In this document: positions 1 to 6,434 of the stretch, in pieces | How positions within the stretch are numbered: position 1 is the stretch's first letter | How the letters are laid out: each line of letters opens with the position of its first letter | Assembly (NCBI GenBank): GCA_965365445.1 | Contig: CBDUBS010000088.1 | Location: forward strand, 1 to 14,017 | DNA length: 14,017 nt | Source: CBDUBS01 sp965365445 | GTDB taxonomy: Bacteria > Bacteroidota > Rhodothermia > Rhodothermales > DASSAV01 | Reading direction: 5' to 3' | Made by a program: the position numbers and the translations under genes | The notes under the pieces: model-generated | Seen by the model: only the letters and a program-made list of their open reading frames with translations | The model's database searches: none | What the model was told of the DNA's origin: nothing

Positions 1-687
1 GATGCCTGCCGCAAGAATCGTGACGTCCGCCGCAGCGGCGGCTTTTCGAATGGTGGGCGCGTCTGCTACGTGGTTCTCCCCGTCCGAAACGATCAGCAGC
101 GCCCGGGTCACTTGCCGGCCCGCCGGTACGGGAGCGCGCTCGAACGCGGCGACGGCCACGGTGACGGCTTTCTGAAAATCCGTGCCCGGCGTCGGTATCA
201 TCGATGGATCGGCCGCGTCGAGGAAAAGGCGGACGGCTGCATGATCGGCCGTGAGCGGGCATTGCAAAAAGGCGTCACCGGCAAACAACACGAGTCCCAC
301 CCGGTTTCCATCCAGGTCGTCCAGAAGTTTTTTGATTTCGTTCCGCGCCCGCTCCAGTCGGCTGGGGGCAACGTCCTCGGCAAGCATCGAGGCCGACACG
401 TCGAGCGCTACCACCAGGTCCAGTCCTTCCCGTTCCGCCTCGACCAGGCGGGAGCCCATCCGGGGGCCCGCCAGTGCGACCGCCAGGAGCCCCCATGCGG
501 CAACCGTCAGCCCGGCTTTCCAGGTCCGGCCCCCCGGCCCGGCGGTATGGCTCGGATGGAACAGAGTGTCGGCCTCCCCGAGCCGCCGCAAGGCTTTTCG
601 CCGCTGGTAGGAGGCCCATGCATACCATGCCGCAACGGCCGGAAGGGCCGCGAGCGCCCATAAATCGTTCGGGTTCAACCACTCCAT
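1..687 (-). CDS. batB: BatB-like VWA-domain membrane protein, partial (3' end cut by left window edge)
   Basis: An open frame starts at the ATG at 687-685 and runs off the left edge, giving 229 visible residues. Residues about 9-27 (WALAALPAVAAWYAWAS) and 58-75 are hydrophobic and read as two membrane segments. A VWA domain follows. Its MIDAS metal site begins with DVSAS at residues 96-100, and a second conserved piece, IVSDGEN, is at 199-205. BatB proteins of the aerotolerance operon are about 330-350 residues, so roughly 100 residues including the expected C-terminal membrane segment lie outside the window. The start lies 8 bp after the batA stop, so the two are almost certainly co-transcribed. 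No clear Shine-Dalgarno sequence precedes it. Role (family knowledge): envelope or periplasm-facing VWA protein of the Bat system, with the exact partner unknown. Confidence 0.88.
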   Translation of the reverse strand, partial: MEWLNPNDLWALAALPAVAAWYAWASYQRRKALRRLGEADTLFHPSHTAGPGGRTWKAGLTVAAWGLLAVALAGPRMGSRLVEAEREGLDLVVALDVSASMLAEDVAPSRLERARNEIKKLLDDLDGNRVGLVLFAGDAFLQCPLTADHAAVRLFLDAADPSMIPTPGTDFQKAVTVAVAAFERAPVPAGRQVTRALLIVSDGENHVADAPTIRKAAAAADVTILAAGI

Positions 688-695
688 GGGGTATT

Positions 696-1682
696 TTAAG
701 GAAAACGCCTCAGCCGCGTGTTTGAAAGCCACACCTCCCCCATGAGCAAAATCAGGGCCGGCCATAAAAACAGATGAAATCGTTCGGCGACGTCGGTAAA
801 GGTAAACGACTCGATCCGGGTTTTTTCCAACTCGCCGATTTCCTCGTATATGCGGCGCAGGGCCTGTTCATGCGTGGCCCGATAGTATTTTCCGCCTGTC
901 GTCCGGGCTACCTTTTGGAGCATTTCTTCGTCGATTTCTACCGGTACCATCTGCACGCTCCGCCCCCCGAAGGGATGATCGACCACCATGGGCGCTTTCC
1001 CTTGCGCCCCCACGCCGATGGCGTACACCCGGACCCCCCATGTGCGCGCAATCCCGGCGGCCGTCACCGGGTCGATCTCCCCCCGGTTGTTCTGCCCGTC
1101 GGTGAGTAGTATGATGACCTTGCTCTCGGCTTCGCTTTCCTTCAACCGACTCACGCCCAGGGCAAGGGCCGTACCGATGGCCGTTCCGTCCTCGATCAGG
1201 CCCATCTCGGTCCCCGCCAGCATTTCCTGAATGAAGTGGTAATCCAGGGTCAACGGGGTCTGGGTGAAGGCTCTGGCAGCGAAGAGAACGAGCCCTACGC
1301 GATCCGAGATACGGCTGCTTATGAACTCGCTTGCAACCGCCCGGGCGGCCTCGAACCGGTTCGGTGAAAAATCCTGCGCCCGCATCGACGTGGAAGCATC
1401 CAGAACGAGCATGATATCGACGCCCTCGGCAAATTGCCGGCGCGACACATGGCGCTCCTGCGGCCGCGCCAGAGCGAGAATGCCGAGTATCAGTACTACC
1501 ATTCTCAGGATGGCCGGAAGCCCGCTCAGGTGCACCCAGAAAGAGGCGGGTGTTTCCCGGGCCGTGCGCGTGGTGCTGTACGGCAACCCCGCCATCTTTC
1601 GGCTCGCTCCGTACCACTGCCACAGCAGGAGAAGCGGCGCCAGGACCAGCAGCCCCAGCCATTCGGGTTGTGCAAACTGCAT
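696..1682 (-). CDS. batA: BatA-like VWA-domain membrane protein
   Basis: The product has 328 residues, the usual BatA length. Membrane segments are visible near residues 9-24, 58-71 and 302-319. Between the second and third lies a VWA domain with the MIDAS motif DASTS (95-99), the distal threonine in the segment DGTAIGTA (around 167) and LLTDGQNN (193-200). I chose the ATG at 1682 because GGAG lies 8 nt upstream, and because a start at 1745 would add 21 charged residues and overlap the sirtuin gene by 44 bp. It begins 19 bp after the sirtuin stop and ends 8 bp before batB. In the family, BatA and BatB are inner-membrane proteins encoded beside DUF58 and BatD and linked to oxygen or envelope stress tolerance. 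That role is carried over from the family, not shown by this sequence. Confidence 0.93.
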   Translation of the reverse strand: MQFAQPEWLGLLVLAPLLLLWQWYGASRKMAGLPYSTTRTARETPASFWVHLSGLPAILRMVVLILGILALARPQERHVSRRQFAEGVDIMLVLDASTSMRAQDFSPNRFEAARAVASEFISSRISDRVGLVLFAARAFTQTPLTLDYHFIQEMLAGTEMGLIEDGTAIGTALALGVSRLKESEAESKVIILLTDGQNNRGEIDPVTAAGIARTWGVRVYAIGVGAQGKAPMVVDHPFGGRSVQMVPVEIDEEMLQKVARTTGGKYYRATHEQALRRIYEEIGELEKTRIESFTFTDVAERFHLFLWPALILLMGEVWLSNTRLRRFP

Positions 1683-1701
1683 GTGCGCTTCTCCGGTGAC
1701 C

Positions 1702-2472
1702 TTACCTGTGAATACCCTTCTCCCGGACCTGTCGTATTTCCTCAACCAGCCGGGGAAGCACTTCCCCCGCCTTTCCTTCCACCGTTTCGTCGAGCGCGTC
1801 GGCGATGGAACTCGGCTGGATATTGATCTCCGCCACGTAAGCGCCGTGCTTCCTGGCTTCCAGCGGCAGCCCCGCCGCCGGATACACCAGCGCGCTGGTT
1901 CCGATGCTCAGAAACACGTCGGCCCGTTCGGCTGCTTTCTGCGCTTCCGTGAATGCCTCGATGGGAAGCATTTCGCCGAACCACACGACGTCGGGCCGGA
2001 TCAGCCCGCCGCACGCCGGGCAAATCGTCGGTTTATCTTCGCGAATATCTCGCAGTTCGTCATCCATCACGGGCCGGCGGCACCCGATGCAATAATTGCG
2101 CGAGATGTTGCCGTGCAGTTCGATGACGCGGCTGCTTCCGGCCCGCTGGTGCAGGTTGTCCACGTTTTGCGTAATCAGGGTAAATTCCGGGTAGAGTCCC
2201 TCCATCTCCCGGAGCGCCGTATGGCCCGGATTCGGCCGGCATTTTTCCGCCACCATCCGGCGATGTCTGTACCACTCCTGCACGAGCCGGGGGTTTTGCA
2301 AAAACGCGTTTACGTTGGCCAGTTCTTCCGGCTTGAACCGTTGCCACAGGCCATCCGGATCGCGAAACGTCGGGATGCCGCTTTCGGCGCTTATCCCGGC
2401 TCCGGTAAGTACGGCCACCCGGCGGGCGTCGGCCAGTCGGGTCAGTAATCGATCGCTGAAAGACGCCTGCAT
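1702..2472 (-). CDS. cobB: SIR2-family NAD-dependent protein deacylase (class III sirtuin, CobB type)
   Basis: The 256-residue protein is a full-length small bacterial sirtuin. The NAD-binding signature GAGISAESGIPTFRD is at 24-38, TQNVDNLHQRAG at 101-112, and the catalytic histidine is H120 in ELHGN. Four zinc cysteines sit at 128, 131, 151 and 154, followed by RPDVVWFGE (159-167) and SIGTSALVYPAA (189-200). The YxxR pair (Y68, R71 in WYRHRR) is the class III hallmark that accommodates succinyl or malonyl lysine, so desuccinylase/demalonylase as well as deacetylase activity is expected. The reaction consumes NAD and releases nicotinamide plus O-acyl-ADP-ribose. It lies between the BatD-like gene (98 bp upstream) and batA (19 bp downstream) on the same strand, an unusual place for a sirtuin. 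No Shine-Dalgarno sequence is seen right before the ATG. Confidence 0.95.
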   Translation of the reverse strand: MQASFSDRLLTRLADARRVAVLTGAGISAESGIPTFRDPDGLWQRFKPEELANVNAFLQNPRLVQEWYRHRRMVAEKCRPNPGHTALREMEGLYPEFTLITQNVDNLHQRAGSSRVIELHGNISRNYCIGCRRPVMDDELRDIREDKPTICPACGGLIRPDVVWFGEMLPIEAFTEAQKAAERADVFLSIGTSALVYPAAGLPLEARKHGAYVAEINIQPSSIADALDETVEGKAGEVLPRLVEEIRQVREKGIHR

Positions 2473-2570
2473 AAGAAATACCGGTAATTACGAACGACAC
2501 TCCTCCCCGACTTACGGGCTATGGTGAGCTCCTTCACAGGAATTCAGGTCGGGTGGTCGAATGGGGGCGA

Positions 2571-3602
2571 TTATACGAGGTCGGCAGGGACGGCTTCTCC
2601 GGGTTCATGGGTTTCCTTTGCCGGCGCGGTTTTTTCCCGCAGGAAGGCGTCGATCCGTTGGATGGCCGTGCGGGTGTGGTTCAGGGCTGCCCGGCCGGAG
2701 TCGCCCGGGGGTCGAAACCGCGCGAACTTGGCGAGATCAGCCGGATCGAGCACATCGCGCAGCAGCGTATCCAGGCCGTCCGGGAGCTCAGCCCGGGCCT
2801 CCAACGTCCGGATGTAGTCGATCAGTTCGCCCGATGTGGCCCGGTATGCCGGTATTCCCGAAACACGTTCCAGGTACCCTCGAAGGATGTCGGTCAGGCG
2901 TATGTAATACGGCCTGACGTCAGGGGCAACGTCGAGATCGGCGGCGGCAAGCGCCTCGAGTTGCCTCATGGCGACTTCATATGGGGAGCCGGTAACCATT
3001 TCCGGGTTCACCAGGAGGGGAGCGGCTCTCCCCGACTTCCGCCTACGGTACGCGAGCCAGAGTGCAATTGCCGCCAGGCAAGCCGCAAAAAGTCCTATCC
3101 ACCGGAAGCCCGGAAACTCGACCAGCGGCGCCAGGTCTTTGATGCCCTCGGCATCGGCAGGCGCCATACTTCGTACGGGCAATACCAGAAGCGGGGTATA
3201 CCGGGTCAGGGTATCCGCTCCGTTGACGAACCGCACCGGCAGGGGAGGCACCCGGGCCGAATCCAGCGCAAACGTGGTCCCGTCGAACGTAATGCTCGTA
3301 GCTATGGCTCCTCCCTCGATACGGAGCGTCGTGGGCGATGCTCGTATGAGTACCAGGAAATCTCCCAGCATCGAATCGGTATCGGCCGGGGCAGGAAGCA
3401 ACACCTGGAGCCCGGCATCGTGCCGGGCTTCTATGGAGAGCGAAAACCGCTCCCCGATCGACACGGAATCCGCCGAAAAAGAGGCAACCACCTGCTGCCC
3501 CCGGACCGGACCGGCGCAGGCTACTATCCCGATCAGCACGAACCACCCCGCCCAACGACGGATCCGAACGTGCGGGAAGGCTGATGACGGAACGACGGCC
3601 AT
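2571..3602 (-). CDS. BatD-like / DUF4381-like single-pass membrane protein of the Bat operon
   Basis: The product has 343 residues. The N-terminus carries a signal sequence (basic RIRR, then a hydrophobic stretch 19-32). It contains IVAC with C29, which fits a lipobox, so lipidation is possible, and a signal-peptidase I site near residue 35 is the alternative. Residues about 36-160 form a beta-rich extracytoplasmic domain that starts with the ADSVSIGERFSLSIEA pattern typical of BatD N-termini. A membrane helix spans about 166-184, followed by RRRK and a cytoplasmic helical domain (about 205-325) with YYIRLTDILRGYLERVSGIPAYRATSGEL and ADLAKFARF, as in BatD-like proteins. It is shorter than full BatD (about 500-600 residues). 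It starts 18 bp after the DUF58 gene, so the two are likely co-transcribed. The assignment rests on architecture and context. Confidence 0.82.
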   Translation of the reverse strand: MAVVPSSAFPHVRIRRWAGWFVLIGIVACAGPVRGQQVVASFSADSVSIGERFSLSIEARHDAGLQVLLPAPADTDSMLGDFLVLIRASPTTLRIEGGAIATSITFDGTTFALDSARVPPLPVRFVNGADTLTRYTPLLVLPVRSMAPADAEGIKDLAPLVEFPGFRWIGLFAACLAAIALWLAYRRRKSGRAAPLLVNPEMVTGSPYEVAMRQLEALAAADLDVAPDVRPYYIRLTDILRGYLERVSGIPAYRATSGELIDYIRTLEARAELPDGLDTLLRDVLDPADLAKFARFRPPGDSGRAALNHTRTAIQRIDAFLREKTAPAKETHEPGEAVPADLV

Positions 3603-3620
3603 ACGAACTACGAAGCGTGC

Positions 3621-4496
3621 TCAGGAATGCTTGTTTCGCCTACGAAAGAACCGGATCAAAGGTTCTATGTAATCACCCTCCGTACCCACGACAATCGTAT
3701 CGACGCGCGCCTGCTGCAACCGGCTGTTTGTTTCTTCCTGCCGCCGCCGGGCCTTTTCCTCGAAGGCGGCCCGGACTTTCGGGCTGCGCGTATCCAGCAG
3801 AACTTCCTCGTTCGTTTCGGGGTCGCGCAGGTGCATCAACCCGACCGGAGGCAACGCCGTTTCAAGCGGATCCCGCAGGACGACCGCCAGCGTGTCGTGG
3901 CGTCGGGCCAGGGCGCGCAGTACGGCGGTATATCCTTCGTCCAGGAAGTCGCTTACGACAAGCACGATGGAACGCCGGTTCAGTACGTGCAGGATACGAT
4001 CCAGCGCAAGCTGAATATCGGTTCCTCGGGATGTGGCTTCATGCGCGAAAAGGTCGCGGACCAATCGGAGGACGTGGCGCCGCCCCTTTTTAGGCGGTAC
4101 GAACAGTTCCACCACATCCGTAAACAACAACATACCTACTTTGTCGTTGTTCTTGATCGCACTGAACGCCACCAGGGCGCAAAGCTCGGCGGCGATCTCG
4201 CGTTTCAGTTTGCCCCGGGAGCCGAAGTTTTCCGAGCCGGATACGTCCACTACCATCATCAACGTTTGCTCGCGCTCTTCCTCGAACACTTTGACGTACG
4301 CCTCTCCGGTGCGCGCCGAAACGTTCCAGTCGATGGACCGGATTTCGTCTCCGATCTGGTACGGCCTGACCTCCGAAAACGCCATGCCCCGCCCTTTGAA
4401 CGCCGAATGGTATTCGCCGCCAAAGATGTTGTCCACGAGTCCTCTCGTGCGGATTTCTATCCTTCGGATTTTGTTGAACAGCTCCCGGGGGATCAT
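3621..4496 (-). CDS. DUF58 domain protein (VWA-like), first visible gene of the Bat operon
   Basis: The 291-residue protein shows the DUF58 signature FSEVRPYQIGDEIRSIDWNVSAR (40-62) followed by VKVFEEEREQT (68-78). A VWA-like fold follows, with DVSGS at 84-88 as a MIDAS-type motif and VVSDFLDEGY at 180-189. No membrane segments are seen, so it should be cytoplasmic. In the family, DUF58 proteins are encoded next to a MoxR AAA+ ATPase and upstream of BatD/BatA/BatB. Here the Bat genes follow directly, but upstream lies only a 172-bp divergent gap and purQ, so any MoxR partner must be encoded elsewhere. The ATG at 4496 is chosen because MIPRELFNKIRRIEIRTR is a standard DUF58 N-terminus. It probably opens the five-gene minus-strand operon. 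Confidence 0.93.
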   Translation of the reverse strand: MIPRELFNKIRRIEIRTRGLVDNIFGGEYHSAFKGRGMAFSEVRPYQIGDEIRSIDWNVSARTGEAYVKVFEEEREQTLMMVVDVSGSENFGSRGKLKREIAAELCALVAFSAIKNNDKVGMLLFTDVVELFVPPKKGRRHVLRLVRDLFAHEATSRGTDIQLALDRILHVLNRRSIVLVVSDFLDEGYTAVLRALARRHDTLAVVLRDPLETALPPVGLMHLRDPETNEEVLLDTRSPKVRAAFEEKARRRQEETNSRLQQARVDTIVVGTEGDYIEPLIRFFRRRNKHS

Positions 4497-4668
4497 GGCG
4501 GGGTTCGGAATCGGGTTCAGGATAAGGTACGTACGCAGGGCTCCGCTCCGCTCATTTATATATTCAAAGCGCCGGATGCGGGCAAGGGGTATCTTGCCGT
4601 CGGGATCCCTCGTTCCCCGTAACGATATAAGGCCCGGCGCCCCTCGCCTTCATCAACAAGATACCACG
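4497..4668. promoter_or_regulatory. Divergent intergenic region between the Bat operon and purQ
   Basis: This 172-bp region must hold the promoters of both the minus-strand Bat operon and plus-strand purQ. An AT-rich block at 4553-4568 and a second AT patch (gatataa, 4624-4630) stand out from GC-rich surroundings. I could not place a convincing -35/-10 pair in either direction, so only the position is claimed. Confidence 0.35.
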
Positions 4669-5376
4669 ATGCCTGTACACTTCGGAGTAGTCGTTTTTCC
4701 CGGGTCCAACTGCGACCACGATGCCTATCACGTCGCCAAGCACGTCGTTGTCCAGGAAGCGCGTTTCATATGGCACAAAGAGCGATCCGTGGGCGATGTA
4801 GATGTGGTCATCGTGCCGGGCGGGTTTTCGTACGGCGACTATCTACGTGCAGGCGCCATCGCTCATCTCTCTCCGGTGATGCAGGATGTCGTCCGGTTTG
4901 CCGAAGCGGGGGGCCTCGTCATCGGGATCTGCAACGGGTTTCAGGTGCTCTGCGAAAGCGGCCTGCTTCCGGGCGCGCTGATGCGGAATGCGTCCTTGCG
5001 TTTCGCCTGCAAACAAACCCATTTGCGCGTCGAGCGAACCGATACGCCCTTTACCGGTGCGATGCAGGAGGGGCAGGTCATTCAGGTTCCCATCGCCCAC
5101 GGTGAAGGGAATTATTACGCTGCGGCGGAAGTCCTGGACGAGCTCGAAGCCAACGGCCAGGTCGTTTTTCGCTATACGGATGCGGCGGGACTCGAAACGC
5201 CGGAAGGCAACCCGAATGGTTCGGCCCGCAACATCGCCGGTATCGTCAACGCCCGGCGGAACGTACTCGGCATGATGCCCCACCCGGAGCGATGCGCCGA
5301 GTCCGTACTCGGCAGCGCCGACGGCCGACTCGTGTTCGAATCCATACTGCAACATTTCGTCGCCGAACACGCCTGA
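4669..5376 (+). CDS. purQ: Phosphoribosylformylglycinamidine synthase subunit I (glutamine amidotransferase)
   Basis: PurQ is the glutaminase subunit that feeds ammonia to PurL in the fourth step of purine synthesis (FGAR to FGAM). The 235-residue length matches the stand-alone form. The class I amidotransferase triad is visible as C88 in GICNGFQVLCE, H205 and E207 in MPHPERC. Other hallmarks are VVFPGSNCDHDAYH (8-21) at the N-terminus, VPGGFSYGDYLRAGAIA (49-65) and PIAHGEGNYY (141-150). The ATG at 4669 is chosen because it gives the canonical N-terminus; the frame stays open upstream but that extension is not protein-like. No Shine-Dalgarno is present. A stand-alone PurQ implies separate purL and purS genes, which are not in this window. 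The rhomboid gene follows after 63 bp. Confidence 0.97.
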   Translation: MPVHFGVVVFPGSNCDHDAYHVAKHVVVQEARFIWHKERSVGDVDVVIVPGGFSYGDYLRAGAIAHLSPVMQDVVRFAEAGGLVIGICNGFQVLCESGLLPGALMRNASLRFACKQTHLRVERTDTPFTGAMQEGQVIQVPIAHGEGNYYAAAEVLDELEANGQVVFRYTDAAGLETPEGNPNGSARNIAGIVNARRNVLGMMPHPERCAESVLGSADGRLVFESILQHFVAEHA

Positions 5377-5439
5377 TTTTCCGGAAACCTCCTTACGGTA
5401 CAGGGAAAGGGCCCGCCGCCGTTTCCCCCCGAGCAACGC

Positions 5440-6066
5440 ATGCCCATCCTCTCTGAAACGCCCGTTACGCTTCTCCTACTCATCCTGAACGTGTTCGTCA
5501 GCGGGTACGCCCTACTCGTTGACGATTCGGTCATCGACCGGTTTGCCCTGCGTCCTCGGGATGTATTGCAGAAAGGCCAGTACCACAGGCTTCTTTCTGC
5601 AGGATTCGTCCACGCCGGGATAGCCCACCTGGCCTTCAATATGCTCACGCTGTACTTTTTCGGGCCGGAGGTGGAGCGGCTTCTGGGGTCGGGCAAGTTT
5701 CTGCTTCTCTATGTCGGGGCCGAGCTGGCTGCACACGGACTGACGTTGTTCCTTCACCGGAAGAATGCGGCGTATGCGGCGGTCGGAGCGTCGGGCGCCA
5801 TCAGCGGGGTCCTCTTCGGCTACTGCCTGTTCTATCCTTTCCATCGGATCTACTTCTTTTTCATCCCCGTAGGCATTCCGGCCGTACTGTTCGCCTTCCT
5901 GTACGTTGTCCTTTCGGTGTATGCCATGAGGCAGGGGATGGAAAAGGGCGCGACCGGCGGGATTGCCCACGAGGCGCATCTTGGAGGCGCCATCGGAGGG
6001 CTGCTGCTTACCCTCTTGCTGGAGCCGAGGGCCCTGGGCGCGTTCCTGGATAATTTCCGCTTCTAG
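5440..6066 (+). CDS. Rhomboid-family intramembrane serine protease
   Basis: The 208-residue protein is strongly hydrophobic, with about six membrane segments: near residues 8-27, 55-75, 86-104, 115-133, 143-162 and 181-195. The catalytic serine is S118 in VGASGAISG (GASG, 116-119). The partner histidine is H180 in AHEAHLGGAIGG on the last helix. H63 and N67 in HLAFNMLTLYFFG correspond to the oxyanion and first-motif residues of GlpG-type rhomboids. All key residues are present, so it should be active, cleaving membrane-spanning substrates within the bilayer; the substrate cannot be read from the sequence. It is the minimal six-helix form without an extra cytoplasmic domain. It lies 63 bp after purQ on the same strand, with no Shine-Dalgarno before the ATG. 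Confidence 0.94.
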   Translation: MPILSETPVTLLLLILNVFVSGYALLVDDSVIDRFALRPRDVLQKGQYHRLLSAGFVHAGIAHLAFNMLTLYFFGPEVERLLGSGKFLLLYVGAELAAHGLTLFLHRKNAAYAAVGASGAISGVLFGYCLFYPFHRIYFFFIPVGIPAVLFAFLYVVLSVYAMRQGMEKGATGGIAHEAHLGGAIGGLLLTLLLEPRALGAFLDNFRF

Positions 6067-6158
6067 CAGGCAGATACCGGAAGAGGCTATTTCCGTTATG
6101 CAAGTGTTAAAACGCGGTTACCTGAAAGGGCTTCCAGCCCCTATAGCCGTTAATGGTG

Positions 6159-6187
6159 TTGCATTTCTGCCACGAACGACGTATACT
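6159..6187 (+). promoter_or_regulatory. Promoter of the small RNA (TTGCAT - 17 bp - TATACT)
   Basis: The -35 TTGCAT is at 6159-6164 and the -10 TATACT at 6182-6187, separated by exactly 17 bp. This fits the housekeeping sigma factor consensus well and predicts a start near A6194. A perfect intrinsic terminator lies about 65-95 bp downstream, with no credible gene between. Confidence 0.6.
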
Positions 6188-6193
6188 TGGCGC

Positions 6194-6287
6194 ATCCTCA
6201 TGCCGCCTGGGTGTTTTCCTGCCGGATTCAGTCGCGCATAACGATATGGGCAACAAAAAGCTCGGCATAGCATGGCCGGGCTTTTTT
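6194..6287 (+). ncRNA. Candidate small RNA of about 94 nt
   Basis: The unit is bounded by a good promoter (6159-6187) and a strong intrinsic terminator (6255-6287), and contains no credible protein gene. The longest ATG frames inside are 13 and about 20 codons, the second running through the terminator. I do not recognise it as 4.5S, 6S or tRNA: the GGAAGCAG-type SRP signature and any cloverleaf are absent. It lies 127 bp after the rhomboid gene, so the same terminator may also end read-through from purQ-rhomboid. An alternative is that it is simply that operon's 3' untranslated region with a chance promoter. Confidence 0.45.
6255..6287 (+). terminator. Intrinsic terminator
   Basis: A 12-bp stem (6255-6266 with 6275-6286, one G-U pair) closes an 8-nt loop (6267-6274), and the 3' arm ends in six T residues at 6282-6287. 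The 5' arm starts with five A residues, so it could also stop transcription from the other strand. Confidence 0.85.
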
Positions 6288-6294
6288 GTCCACG

Positions 6295-6333
6295 GCCATT
6301 TCCCGTAGCCATTTCCCGTAGCCATTTCCCGTT
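6295..6333. repeat. Three tandem copies of a 13-bp unit (GCCATTTCCCGTA)
   Basis: Copies occupy 6295-6307, 6308-6320 and 6321-6333. The first two are identical and the third differs only in its last base. They lie just downstream of the small-RNA terminator and about 67 bp upstream of the -35 box of the large RNA. The unit length is not a multiple of 3 and no gene covers the repeats. Confidence 0.9.
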
Positions 6334-6399
6334 TCCGCATGTGCACAGATCGGTGAACATCGTGTTGATATCTTGTGCATTTATGGTTACGAAAAATCC

Positions 6400-6428
6400 T
6401 TGACTTCGGAAACACGTCTCGTTATCAT
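6400..6428 (+). promoter_or_regulatory. Promoter of the large structured RNA (TTGACT - 17 bp - TATCAT)
   Basis: The -35 TTGACT is at 6400-6405 and the -10 TATCAT at 6423-6428, with a 17-bp spacer. An A-rich stretch (gaaaaat, 6391-6397) precedes the -35 and could act as a weak UP element. The predicted start near A6435 coincides with the first base of a perfect hairpin, as expected for the 5' end of a stable RNA. Confidence 0.7.
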
Positions 6429-6434
6429 GGACTC

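Noticed and set aside
1264..2448. Long plus-strand open frame of 394 codons opposite batA and the sirtuin gene
   Set aside because: Antisense shadow of two well-recognised genes in a GC-rich sequence; translation resembles no protein.
2553..3584. Plus-strand open frame of 343 codons opposite the BatD-like gene
   Set aside because: The minus-strand frame has a signal sequence, membrane helix and family motifs; the plus frame has none.
5403..5427. GGGAAA/TTTCCC inverted repeat between purQ and the rhomboid gene
   Set aside because: Only 6 bp around a 13-nt loop and no T-run; could be chance, so neither terminator nor attenuator is claimed.
6098..6241. 47-codon open frame starting at an ATG after a GGAAGAGG-like sequence
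   Set aside because: Its middle contains the strong promoter at 6159-6187, and the peptide has no recognisable feature; evidence too thin for a gene.
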